Source of the DNA: Rachycentron canadum
Taxonomy: Eukaryota > Chordata > Actinopteri > Carangiformes > Rachycentridae
Length of the DNA: 64,000 bases
Direction: 5' to 3'
NCBI GenBank assembly: GCA_038496675.1
Contig: CM076669.1
Location: 12,768,767 to 12,832,766, forward strand
Part shown: piece after piece, positions 27,001 to 38,373 of the stretch
Position numbering within the stretch: position 1 is the stretch's first letter
Layout: each line of letters starts with the position of its first letter
The notes under the pieces: model-generated
Told to the model about the DNA's origin: nothing
Database searches by the model: none
What the model saw: the letters and a program-made list of their open reading frames with translations, nothing else
Position numbers and translations under genes: made by a program

Positions 27001-30000
27001 CCAGCCGCTCTGAGATGCTAGGAGCTATTCACCAGGTGGGCTGTGGGATGAGTGTGAACTGAGCTCCATATTTATACCTGTCTGGGACAACAGAACAAAC
27101 TGCAATGTCTTGTAACTGAGTTGGATAATTCAATGTAGTCCTGTGAATGTTAATGTCAGGAGAGTCGGATTGGTAAGGCTGTGGAGGTGATGATCCAGCA
27201 CGTGGAGAACCTGAGGAGGATGTACACCAAGGAGCACGCCGAGCTGCTGGAGCTGAGAGAGACTCTGATGCAGAACGAGAGGTCGTTTGGATCACACACT
27301 GAAAGAGGTTGGAAGTGCTGCACACAAACACGTGTACTGTAATATATGTTGCACCTTGCTACAGTATATGTGTTACAGTATATGTGTTACATCAGCTGCA
27401 ATTTATGCTGCTATTTGATAACGATTACAATAATAAGTGTTATGCTAAATGCCAAATACCCATTAGGCCTTAACATGGATTATAGTGTATATTTAGACCC
27501 AATAGTGTAGTAATTTGTATTCTACTGGTTATCAGTCTAACATTAACATGGAGATATATCAAAACTGGAACCTCCATATTAGAATAAAAATCACATCATT
27601 ACACTATTAAATCTACACACATTTACACACATAAATCTACTGTGTGCATGTCTTTGCTGGTTTAACGAATAAAACATAAATTGATGTGATAAACAGAGTA
27701 AACATTGTGTTCCTCTTTCTAGATGACTTCCGTGGGAAGAAGCAGTCATCGTCACAGTACTACAAGGTAAGTTGCGTATTATCTCATTCGCAATCACCCA
27801 GTGTTTTTATTGACTCTATTTATTTATTATGTTCGCATGCATTGATGCAATTATTAGAAATTATTATTTAAATTTTTTTTCCCCATTGATCCCCACATAG
27901 TCGTCAGCCCGGCGGGTCAGCATAGCTGCGATCCCTCGCTCTGGTGCAGGCAACATGCACTTTGATATGGTGAGGAAGACACTTCCATCACATTGCACTG
28001 TAGCCACAGCAGCACCTCTCTGATCCAGTCCTGAGGTTTCCCATATGTTAATTGACAAACAGATGGTTTATTTATTTTTTTCAATTTACTTAAAATTTTA
28101 AAATCCTGATAAGGTTTCATAACTTCTTCATGCCAGTTTGTGCATATCTTTGTAAACATCTCCTTTTTATTGTTAGATATTTTCTCTTAAACTGTATAGA
28201 GGGCAGTGTTTTGTTTTTTTGTTTTTTTTTTTTTTTGTTTGTTTTTTTTTTGGCCACACACACTGATGATGATGTATTTTCTAACTGCAGTATAGTGTAA
28301 TATGGTGCATGGAAGCATAACATCATCAGATTGAGATCGAACTACAAATTTCTCTTAAACCTAAATATGTCAACTGTGGAACAGCATCCAAACAAGTAGA
28401 AATGCTCCCTCTACACACATTGTTGACTCTTTTTGACTTTGTGCTCAACTGAAATCTTAAATTGTCTGATTTCCCAACACAGCCTAAAACGCAAGACGGC
28501 TCAGAGGCTGAAACGGAGAGACTGACCAGGCGATCCCCGTGGTAGGTATTTGTGTCTGTGTATGTGTTGAATTTGCTATTACGTTCCAATGTCAAATAGT
28601 CAAACAAGATTTAATCTGTATATGAATGTGTAAGAAAGGACTTGTAATTACCTTTTAAACACACCGCATTGTTTCTGGAGTGAGGGAACATATTGGCTGT
28701 GGTTGTTTTACTCAAGCCACAGAGGCTCCCTGTTCAATGACATGAGGGTTGTTGTTCTGCATCAATGTGATAATGGTGGTTTCCAGGACTGTGGCAGGGA
28801 AGAGCACGGCACGCCCTCCACTAAAACGCTTTGTTAGCTCTGCGGCCTGGGTTGACACTGAAGAACCTTCTCTCATGATGAAGGGGTAAGAAAAGCCAAG
28901 GAGAAGGAAACCACGCTGGTTGTGTCACACAAACTCTTTCACAGTGGACACAGATGCATCAAGATGGCAGCTTTCTGGTGTGAAATCATGACTTTACATC
29001 TGAAAGTGGAGAGCACTGGAAAGTTTTAGGGTTTCAGTCAAGTTTATATTTCTCCAAATAACTTTGCAGTGGATGCTATGTGGAATAAATTTAGCTTGGG
29101 TCCCCTAAGAAGACATTAATGGAAACCAAAAAATTTAAAGAAATCCTGATATCTTTGACTACACAAAGTGACTGTGTGTACATTGACAGCAATGATGTAA
29201 ATGAAAGGATGATATTTAGACAACTGAACAAACTCAAAACAGCAGTGTCATCCTTTGAGACCAGGGAAAAGCAATGATGACATCAAACCACATGGCAGCC
29301 ATCTTTAATGCATCTGGTCCATGTTCGCATGGGGACATGACTATCAGATGCTTCCATCCTTTTGTGACATTTTCTAGATTTCAGAAATTTTTCTTTGTCT
29401 CTCTGAAATTTAAAGTAAGAGACATTGCATTGCATTTCAAATGTTTGGACAATGAAAGTAGATGTTGTCTGTTAGTTGTCAAAATTGAAGCTTCAATGAT
29501 ATGAATCCAGCACTTGTGATGCTCTCCAAATATCTGAAAGGTGAACCTGCTCCTCTCTGCCACCATCAGGAGGAGAAGCTTATGGCAGAGACGAGGAGGT
29601 CCAGTATCCAGCCAGTGAGCTGGGCACAAAGTCACCTCCCTCATTTTCCCCCTGAAGACATTAGTCCAACCGAATAGCCACTACAGCACCACTCTGCCAG
29701 TAATTTGTATTGCTGAGCATGCATTGTTATACAAGTTCATTTGAAACATAGGGATTTATCAGGGATCTCTCAAACATTTTCCGCAGGTGAATCAGTGAAT
29801 CTTTCAGGGTGTCTGTCTCTGCCTGCTTTTGTTGTCTGTGTATGCATGAAATGTACATGTGTGCATGGCATGTGCACATACAAAGTGGGTTTGGTCATGT
29901 ATTTGAATGTGCAACTGAACAGTGTGTTTGTGAATGCCTGACCCACGCGTGCCCACAGGACGGCCTGCGACAACACCGACTGCCAGTCAGAGGACGAGCA

Positions 30001-32143
30001 GAAGGAGGAGCCAGTGGCAGAGAGGAGGAGGTCCAGCCTCAGTGAGCTGGGCAACAAACTCACCTCCCTCATTCTGCCCCTAAAGACGTTAGTCCAACCA
30101 AATACCCACTACCAGCCAACTGCAGCACCACTTTCAGCTAAGCTAAGAGGCTAGCTGCATAGTGGGAGAGTTCACCATTTAGTGGTACTGAGGTTCCAAT
30201 AGCAAACTGCAAACAAACATTTCCATGGTGTTTTTACACTGTACTGCAGAGATCACACATCTTGATATCAAATTTGGACACTGTACGTGGTAGCGTTGTG
30301 GCCACAAAGAGTGTACCTCTACATTTACTGTAATAAATAAATGTGTGTGCCTGAGACTTGATACAGATGCAAGTGTCAAAGATTTCATGAGCTACATGAC
30401 TGAATTATTATTTTGCAGCGTACAGTACACCTCACACTTGGTTTTTTTTTTTTTTTTTTTTAAACTGGGTGAGTGTATGGAACCTCCTAAGTGATGAAAC
30501 TCTTTCATGACCTGGGTCTGTGCTGGACTAGCTTCTTCTTTGCTCCAGGGGCACAGCAGCTTTTCATCTTGTTTACAGAGCATTTTTACTGTAAGGGCCA
30601 GAATTGATTCTTTTCCTTCAGCTGTTAACTGACTTGAGATCAGTGTATGTCAACCTGCCAAATTATAATGGAAGCTTTGTGATTTCATGCATGGATCTCA
30701 AGTTCTGCACTGTGCAAAGCATCCAATTGTTAACTAAGCCTGGTAAGGATGTTACCGGGCTTAGTCCTCTGTCATTTACTAACATTTTCAGCCACTTTAA
30801 CATTTACACTTGGACTATTTTATCTGTGGGGCAACTGATTCTTTTGTGCAAACAGATCATGTTTTATTTTGAACTTTCCTTTCCTCTTTTCCTCCTTCCA
30901 CAACGCTCAGGAGTCAGGATGAACTGTTTGTTATGCTGTAAGTGTGTAGGGAGGATAATCCAAAGTGGGAAGTGCTTGTGAATTCTATCTCTGTCCAAAA
31001 AACAATAAATGCATGCAAAAGGCCTGTATGTATCATGTAGGAGTGCCAATCAGAGGACACTTACAACATTACACTGCCTCTCATAATAACTGTAAAGTGT
31101 TTTAAAGCAGCACTCCTACTGTTGACACATTCCAGGCTAAAACTATCTGCTGCCTTTGCCTAACCTGTCATTGCTCCAATCCACCTCCACGCCAACTGCC
31201 ATTAACTGTGCTGCTGACTGCTTTTTCATTATGCTGATGTGAATGGTTTTGTATCTTTGCCTCAGTTTGAGAAAGATGATTAAAAAGTGCTTCATTAAAG
31301 CCAACTTTAGACTCCACCAAGCAGCTACTAATTCCCTCTCTGCCATTCACTATATAAGTTACCATAAATAACCCTCAGGTTTAACCAGAAAATGTTGGCA
31401 AAGCAAATCAAGACAAGTCTGTGATGACTTACTCCCATCCCAGGGTCATTTTTGGTAACTTATTCATTCTCTTGCTCTATCTGATCCTTTGTCTCAGTGT
31501 CCGTCCAACTCTCATGTCTCCTTTCTACCCATGTTGTGGTAACATTTTATTCTCTTCCCTTGCTCTCCTCTAGTCCGAGCCCTTCCTCCAGCCCTACATC
31601 TACAGACCCAGGAATGGCGCAGTCTCTGTCCCATAGCCTGACCTCTTCCCGGGCAGCTGCAGCAGCAGCTGTAGCCAGAGGCGGCAGGGGGCTCTGGCTC
31701 TGGTTGGCCATGGTGGTGTTGCTGGCAGGTACAATCAGTCAGTAGTAGTCTATTTATGATAAGTGTTTGTTAATTTGTTTGTATTTTTTTAATCTTTTGA
31801 TCATTTTTGAGAAACTCAGATTTGACAGCAGCAGAAAAAAAAATCCACATTTCACACAACTTGAATGTGCAGGTGTCACAGGCCTAAAAGAAAAAGACAC
31901 ACCCACTCTGACTTCATCATCTCAGCCAAGTTCCTGCCTAGATGTTTTCCTAGGTCAACACATAGGATAGTAATATACAGTCCTTTTCCATCCCCTGCAG
32001 GTCTCCTGGCACTGTTGGCCAGCCTGGTGATGCAGCCAGCAGTGGACGCTGCCCCTGTGGGGACAGGGGACTCCTGGATGACTGTCCAGCAGCTGCTGTG
32101 GCCCTACGCAGGCCTCCGGCACAACGGGCAGCCCCCTGTCTAA
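4687..32143 (+). CDS. irag2: Inositol 1,4,5-trisphosphate receptor-associated 2 / lymphoid-restricted membrane protein (KASH-type)
   Basis: Model of 39 coding exons, about 1535 aa: 4687-5371, 6231-6341, 7445-7625, 8745-8803, 8921-8996, 9134-9292, 9377-9494, 10131-10181, 10361-10438, 10605-10661, 10820-10879, 11425-11489, 11675-11768, 12338-12484, 13084-13185, 13911-14062, 15437-15548, 16224-16506, 18033-18085, 20376-20472, 21015-21186, 22145-22232, 24323-24369, 24552-24640, 24777-24931, 25532-25616 (acceptor uncertain), 25768-25822, 25923-25950, 26259-26399, 26901-27035, 27160-27307, 27723-27766, 27901-27969, 28483-28541, 28787-28885, 29959-30087, 30911-30937, 31574-31728, 32001-32143. All phases agree. 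Residues ~250-326 form an EF-hand-like pair (FHACDTQRRGKVYVSHIVDYL; DPEHKDVSIDLDTYHAVM); ~371-560 and ~680-765 are coiled coil; ~770-1150 are acidic and Ser/Thr rich; ~1154-1385 resemble the IRAG/MRVI1 domain; a hydrophobic anchor near 1475-1500 precedes a luminal tail ending LRHNGQPPV. Known role: KASH protein at the ER and nuclear envelope; zebrafish lrmp (futile cycle) attaches the centrosome to the nucleus in the zygote. Mammalian proteins are much shorter (about 500-555 aa). Isoforms are unknown. Confidence 0.88.
6167..6213. repeat. (TG)n microsatellite directly before an irag2 exon
   Basis: A near-perfect TG dinucleotide run ends 17 bases before the acceptor AG of the irag2 exon at 6231-6341. 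Its complement, a CA run, lies just after the donor of the same exon. Confidence 0.95.
6358..6384. repeat. (AC)n microsatellite directly after an irag2 exon
   Basis: A perfect AC/CA run begins 16 bases after the splice donor of irag2 exon 6231-6341. It is complementary to the TG run at 6167-6213. Confidence 0.95.
11119..11149. repeat. (ATTA)n tetranucleotide repeat
   Basis: A run of ATTA/TTAA units lies in the irag2 intron between exons 10820-10879 and 11425-11489. No function is suggested. Confidence 0.9.
16507..20375 (+). other. Long irag2 introns with little recognisable content
   Basis: Apart from the 53-nt exon at 18033-18085, these two introns hold only scattered open frames of under about 115 codons with no coding signature. 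There are no clear repeats beyond short T tracts. Nothing else is supported. Confidence 0.5.
23695..23732. repeat. (TG)n(TA)n compound microsatellite
   Basis: TG units pass directly into TA units within the irag2 intron 22233-24322. The same intron contains a second (AC)n run at 24041-24070. Confidence 0.95.
24041..24070. repeat. (AC)n microsatellite
   Basis: A perfect AC run of about 15 units lies in the irag2 intron 22233-24322. Confidence 0.95.
29568..29700 (+). pseudogene. Decayed tandem duplicate of the irag2 exon at 29959-30087
   Basis: The stretch from GAGGAGAAGCTTATGGCAGAG through the donor-proximal TTAGTCCAACCGAATA matches the functional exon and its downstream intron (about 29999-30135) nearly base for base. 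Shared blocks include GACGAGGAGGTCCAG / GAGGAGGAGGTCCAG, AGTGAGCTGGGCA, TCACCTCCCTCATT and TTAGTCCAACC, plus the following CCACTAC and CAGCACCACT. Small indels break the frame, and the donor dinucleotide GT of AAGAC|GTTAGT has become AT. The duplicate therefore cannot be spliced at this site and looks dead. It lies about 430 bp upstream of the live exon in the same intron. Confidence 0.8.
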
Positions 32144-33050
32144 CCCCTGTGACCCAGGGTGGATGGTGTTATTGCCCATCAGCCTTCTGCAGAGATTTTC
32201 TGTGCACTGGGGTGGTGATGAAGAAAGGACATTGCACCACTCCTGGGTGGAGGACATTTGGATTATTATTGGTGCCTAAAGATTCCTAAAATAAGACTCT
32301 TTGACAGCACTGGCCAGTCCTCAGGGGATAATTAACCCTGTAGAGGATTTTATACATCACATCACGTTTGCTAAATTAGTTAGTCTGTAGGTGTGAATGT
32401 GTAAGTCTGTGTTTTAAGAAACAGTTACAGGTGGTGGCAACCAATGTTCTTTTTAACACATTATGGTGCAGTTTTACTATCAGTGCTGCTGGCAACTGTC
32501 TACCTGGACCCAACACGAAATTAGCCTATACCAGTCAGAGCTGACACAACGCTGACTAATCATGTCACATCTTAATCAGAATGATGGCAACTGATCCACC
32601 AAGTCGTACAGTGGGCCACAGTGCAGTTTTCCATTGACAGTCATCATGGACAATGGCTCCGATTGTCACGTGGCTTTTCAAACTTATTTAATGCACTTGA
32701 GGATACAGAGGGCTGCCAGGCTTTTAAATGGAATTTTTCATTCCTTTTATCCATTTCTTTTAAGTCTATAAACACTGGTAATAAAACTTTGATTTCAAGT
32801 GTTTTTTAAGTGTTTTTGAAGTCTATATTTATGAGTTTGTTAGTTTTGCGTGGGAAGATGTGAATGTTTATTTTTGTTAAGTTATAATTCTACATTGTTG
32901 CAGTCTTAACACCAAAGGGTTTTTTTTTTTTTCTGTTTTTTTTTTTGTAAGTTCTTGCTGTGGTGGTCACCGTTTTCAACTTCATACACTTTTGTATGTT
33001 CCAAAGAGGATGCGTGAAACTTTGCACAAATAAAGTAGCCAATTCTACAA
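32144..33050 (+). other. irag2: irag2 3' untranslated region with poly(A) signals
   Basis: After the TAA at 32141-32143 there are two AATAAA hexamers, at 32780-32785 and 33029-33034. Use of the distal one would end the transcript near 33050, about 100 bases from the stop codon of the convergent gene dnai7. Confidence 0.65.
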
Positions 33051-33113
33051 TAGAAACTGTGTGTTCATATGTGCATACAAAGATACATTTCAAAGTCAGG
33101 TGTTTAAAATGCA

Positions 33114-33119
33114 TTTATT
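33114..33119 (-). terminator. dnai7: Poly(A) signal of dnai7
   Basis: The plus strand reads TTTATT, giving AATAAA on the minus strand only about 30 bases after the dnai7 stop codon. Cleavage 10-30 bases further would fall at about 33085-33105, giving an unusually short 3' UTR. It would nearly abut the distal irag2 poly(A) site. Confidence 0.6.
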
Positions 33120-33147
33120 TAGTTCATTATCAAAAATGCATGCAGGT

Positions 33148-36100
33148 TTAAGAAAACATCAGGGGCCTGGTGGCACAGAGCAGACTTTGTACTGTATCAA
33201 CAAAAAGATAATTGGATTCTTTGGTCCTAGCTATGCCTCCAGCGCTCATGTTGTCCTGGAGCGTGTGGATGAAGGTGGAGTGAAACTCACTGCCAGGATA
33301 ATAGTCTGGGGAGAAAGCTTCACTCCTCTCTGTAATTTCCAGTCTATGAGTCCTCTGAGCACCAAGCAGGTAGAGACTCCACGAGTCCTTAGGCACAGGG
33401 GCGGGGCCATGGTGCTCACACACCTGCAGAGAAGAACAACACAATGTACAAAGAGAAATTTTCAGTTTGAATCTGTCCACTTAACCTTGGCCAGCAACTC
33501 CATTGTCTTCTGGTGAGAAACAGGTGCTCCCTGCTAGACAGCGCTTTAACTCTGTGTGGCACTTGACAACTTCCTTCTTCCTCATTCTGAAAAAAATTGT
33601 TTCTCTGACGAAAGGCACCCAGTTGTGCATTGTGATCACCTAATTTTCACAGTGTGGAAGTGTGGGATGGACTTTGACATGTGGCTTTTGACCCCATGCA
33701 AGGATTGTGTACTCCCTCCTCTGTCCAACACCTTTATGTGTGAGCAAGAATACCTGCATGACCAGATGCTCAGATCCACATTTGGCATTCCACTTGCTCC
33801 ATGAGAAAGCACAGGCAGAGGCGAAGAGGGCCATCTGCTCATAGGCAGCATGTTCTGTGAGTGGGTCCTGAAGAGGAGAGAAACCACTCAGCGCATTTTA
33901 TAAGTGGAAAATGTTGGACTATCTCTAACTTGGATGCATAAATGGCACTTCATGTCATCTCCCACTTCCTGTCACCTGTGGTTACGTTGCCAGGTTATAC
34001 TGCAAACACTGGTTCATCCAGCAACACAGCATTGATAGCCAAATTAAGCCAAACCCATATTTAATCTAGTATTCTGTTTTTCTCATTCTAAAAGCCTACA
34101 GGCAGAGGATTCAGACCTTGCCACAGGTGCTGACATATTTCTCGGTGTACTCATTCACAAAGATGTTGATCCCCACGTTGAGCATGGCTCTCTGTAGGGC
34201 CGGGCTGCTCATCCATTTTCCAAGGAGTTGAGAGAGGCCTTTCTGCTGCTCTGACTGCAACATACACTGGTCACCCTACCATTAAAAATGACACAAACAT
34301 TATTCTTGAATTAGAAGTGTTGACATGTATACAATTAGTTTCCTTTCTTCTACCTGGATCATGATACTGAGGTCGACTAATGCTCCATTCACAATGAAAA
34401 CAGCACAGTCTTGGCCCAGCGGCCTCAGTTCCCAGCTCTGGAAGGGAAGGTTGGCGTACGTCTCCTGCATCAGCACAAAAGCTTGGAAAGAGTCCACCTT
34501 AAAGGAGATCTTGGCTTCTTCCTCCTCGTACAACACATCAGTGATACCATCCATCCTCCACTGTTTACCTGGATGAGAGACCAACTGTCAAGTCTTTATT
34601 TAGAGACTTTCAAATGTATTTAAGGCAACAATTCAACAATTTTGATGCTTTATCTAAATTTGATAGGGCATTAAACAGTGTGTGTTCCTGTCTGTCTCAC
34701 GTGCAGCATCCCAGCGAGCCACTTGCGGTGTTTCCAAGAAGACAACAGAGTCGGGCAGCATCACAGACACTCCAACAGGGGGGCAGGTAACGGCCTCTTT
34801 TTCATCCACGTTGGACCTCTCTGGAGTAGTGTAGGGAAACACTTGTAGCCCTGTGTCCAACACCTGTGAAGGTTGTGGCATGAGAGAAAATTTTAAAAAA
34901 GGGGGCAGGTCAGCAGCAGAGCCTGGTGAAAACAGGTCCTGAATCTCACCTGTCTAATTTCCCAGCCATTGACTTGGTGGGCTTGTGGAGGGAGGCAGAA
35001 CACATCATAGTAGAGGACCCCACCCAGGGGCGTATACTGCATCAAGTCCACAACCTGGACGTGCTCACTGCCGTCCATCATTGAGAGCTGGACGGAGGGA
35101 AATGTCATGTCCCCCTCAGCTGGGAGAGAGAGGACAGAGTCATCCAAAAAAAAAGAATTTTTTTCTAAATTTCTAAACCTCATTTACACCGATGTTTACA
35201 AAAATCATTGGTGTAAACAACCCTTAATCAGGATTTACCATGTGTAACTTGGTAAGATTTAGCTGTTATCTAGTGTTAGTCCATGTAACAGAACCCCTGT
35301 CAACCAGTTTGAGTGACAGGAGGTATGTATCATGTGGTGTGGCTGTTTCTGTGTTTACATTTGGAGTGTCAGGAAGGGTTAGATTGGGCATCTTACCACT
35401 GAGTGCCTCCATCTGTGTCTGTAGCTGACTCCCTTGGCCTTCTGCAGGCTGGAGACTGGCTGTACTCTGTAAGATACATACTCGCACGGTAAGAATGAAG
35501 ACATCACAGTGAATGCACAAACTCAGCACGGTCACTTTTTCTTTTGTTTTACCTTCCTCCCTTCTAAACCTTGGATGGACTGCAGCTCCTCATCCACTCT
35601 TAACTGTTGTGTCTCATCGTCATCCTTCACCTCCCTGTCTTGTTTGGTCTCTTCCTCCTCAGGTAGATCTGTGTCTGCAGGAACCTCGTCACCCCCTGCA
35701 AAAGACCTGGGGCCGAGCAAATGAGGAAAGACAGAAATGCAAAGCAAAAAGAACAAGGTTAGTATTACCAGCAATAATATTACTGCGGACAAAATCATAG
35801 AAACAGTCGTCTTTGCAGTAATATCATACCTACGGCTTGGTGTGTGTATTTTCAGGTGAGCCATCCTGGTGAGCAAGGACAGGTGGTCATAGTGTGTGTG
35901 GAGAATCCGTACAGCAATATCACTCACAGCCAGCTGCTTGGGAAGCTGAAAGCCTAGGTTGACCTCTTCAAAGTTTAATCCTTTAAACCTGGACAGACCA
36001 GTTAGAGACAGAGAAAATTACCAGATGTTCCAGCTGGGGGCCCTTGTTTTAGTGTCACATATAAGCCATCCAATATATTTGGAGTAGTTCCTGTCACACA

Positions 36101-38373
36101 CAGACCTTGGATCCTTCTTGAGGTTGGCCCACAGACACAGTGAGATGTTGTCATCCTTCACCACAGTCTGCATGTTGCCTGTTTCAGTGTCAATGTTCTC
36201 ACTGGCTCTCTGTTTCCAGGGAGACACACAACATAACACAACAGAAGTGGTTCCAAAAAGCCATTACACACATGGTTTGCAATATTCCCTCATAATTTGC
36301 AAAACAGGCAACCTACAAACGTCATGATAAATCACCAGTATTTGCTTACCACTTCCTTATACTGCACTTCACAGTGTGAGCATAATGGCAATTATAATTT
36401 TGTACCTTAAGAATCTCCTCAGTGGTGACGTGGTGTTTGGAGTGAATCAGCTCTTGCAAATTTATGAGCACCTCCTGGTAATTCTGGCGCTCTTGTGGAT
36501 CTGTAACATCTCTGAGCAAACCCTCCAGCTCCTCAACCAGCTATAAGAGACAAAATGTACTTGCACTCAAATTTGGGAGCATCAGCCTGCAGCAAATACT
36601 ACATTTCTCTGAGTCAGGTTTACTCCTGACACCCTAGTTTTAATAAAACTCTGAAGGGTTATAATAGCATTACCTTTCTTTCAGTGCTTTGACCAAGTAA
36701 TTGCATTATACATACATATTTACTCATAAAACACATACCTTTAGTGCATGGTTACATTGCTTGAGCACAGATGTGATGTTGACCTCTGGGTCATCTCTCC
36801 ATAAAGTGATATAGGTGTTAATATCCTGCTGTATTGCTGGGTCAGGGGTACCATCAGACTGCAGGTACCTCTCCCACTGAACACAAAAAAATATACTTTG
36901 TTTTTATCAGCAACAACAAATCTGTCAAGATATTTTGTTGTTGTTATTGTTTTTGTATTCACATCCTACCCTTATTTTTCTAAACTGAAATCAGAATGGT
37001 TTAAAGAGTATTATTATCCTGATCTGATTTTTATTTTAAATCTCCCTCTATCTAAATAACTTACAGAGAGAAACACACACCATGACTTTCTCTGCAGCAT
37101 CTGTTTTCCATTTTGTTACTGCAGTATGATTGTCCTCCAGAAGGCAGCGCAATTCATTCAGCTCATCCTCTCTGCGCTCTCTGTCCTGTCAGCAAATTAC
37201 ATCTTTTAACACTGCAACAGAAGCACGCCTACTCAAGATAGTGAACAAATTCTGTGTGTTGCCTTGGTAAATTGCAGGATTTCTGTTCAATAAAGAGGGT
37301 TTGTACTAGAATTCATCGTTGAAAGGTAAAAGAATCACAAAATACACATTCCATAGCTTAATGTATCACCAAACAGGACTGAAATCATGGTATTACATCC
37401 CACAGGGACATCCTACCTTTAATTCTAGCCTTTCCAGCTCCTTCTGCTTTCTCTCTCTGTCTAACCTCTCCTGTTCCTCTCTCTCTGCCTGTAGACGAGC
37501 TTCCTCTGTAAAGCAAAAGCACATCAGATCTATACAGTACCTCAACACATATCCTAAATCTGTAGGAATCAGTGACTCGTAAAACAGATTATTAAACAGA
37601 TTGCTTTTCACCATCTTATTAATGCCACACATTGTACACTGCAAGTGCTTACAACAAATGCTTATATTTTATCAAAATGTCAGCATTAGAATTAATAGGG
37701 ACAGATCTCTGACATTGACTTACCTTCCTCTTTCAGCCGTCTCTCCTCCTCTTCTTGCTGCTGCTTCGCTTTCTGGGTTTTGGACAGTTTCCGTCCCTTT
37801 TTTCAAACCAGTAAAACATTATAAATGAGTGTTTAAATGGGACAACTCACTGGCCTACCCACACTTACTTGGAAATGGGTAGACTGCTAAGGAAAAGGTG
37901 GGTACACATTGACTGTGCGAGTTAAATAAAATGCATGTTTGACTACAGAACTGATTTGATTATATAAATGAAATATAATTATAAAGGAGAGATTGTGCTG
38001 ACTGCCTTTTGTGCATACCTTTCCTTTCTTGGGTGGCTATCATTCACAGGAGAAAACACAGAAAGGGAGTTAAAGAACATGCTTTAAGACATGAATTCAA
38101 GGCACAAGGTGTGGGGTAAAGTTACTGTGAAACTGAGAAATGAGTTTAAAGATAGTACTAAAGTGCTAACTCTCCTGCTAACCAGTACAGCTAACTGCAG
38201 CCCTGTCCTCATTATCCTAAAGTTACTTCTTCTTCAACTTTCCCTTTTTATACATTCATACATACATATAACTATTACCTACAGTTAAACTCAGCTGCTT
38301 AAACCATCAGATATACAATAGTTTAAGGGGAAAATTTGACAATTTAGTCGAAAAAACTGTTAAAACTCACCAT
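33148..38373 (-). CDS. dnai7: Dynein axonemal intermediate chain 7 (CASC1 / LAS1 homolog)
   Basis: Seventeen coding exons on the minus strand: 38371-38373 (ATG only), 38019-38036, 37724-37796, 37417-37505, 37081-37185, 36739-36876, 36406-36540, 36106-36209, 35830-35988, 35553-35706, 35397-35466, 34950-35119, 34701-34863, 34354-34568, 34117-34275, 33754-33867, 33148-33423. They give about 714 aa, close to human CASC1 (about 716). Phases close throughout. Residues ~8-65 are a highly charged E/R/K coiled coil typical of the CASC1 N-terminus. Conserved blocks seen include DDNISLCLWANLKKDP, SDIAVRILHTHYDHLS, CAFSWSKWN and EFHSTFIHTLQDN. The protein is related to the Chlamydomonas inner-arm dynein subunit IC97 and acts in motile cilia and flagella. 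It lies head-to-head with etfrf1 and tail-to-tail with irag2, the same order as human 12p12. The acceptor of the third exon has a weak pyrimidine tract, but phase and protein both fit. Confidence 0.92.

Noticed and set aside
29381..30072. Two similar minus-strand open frames starting MREV...
   Set aside because: They are antisense shadows of the duplicated irag2 exon and its decayed copy. Their similarity is explained by the exon duplication.
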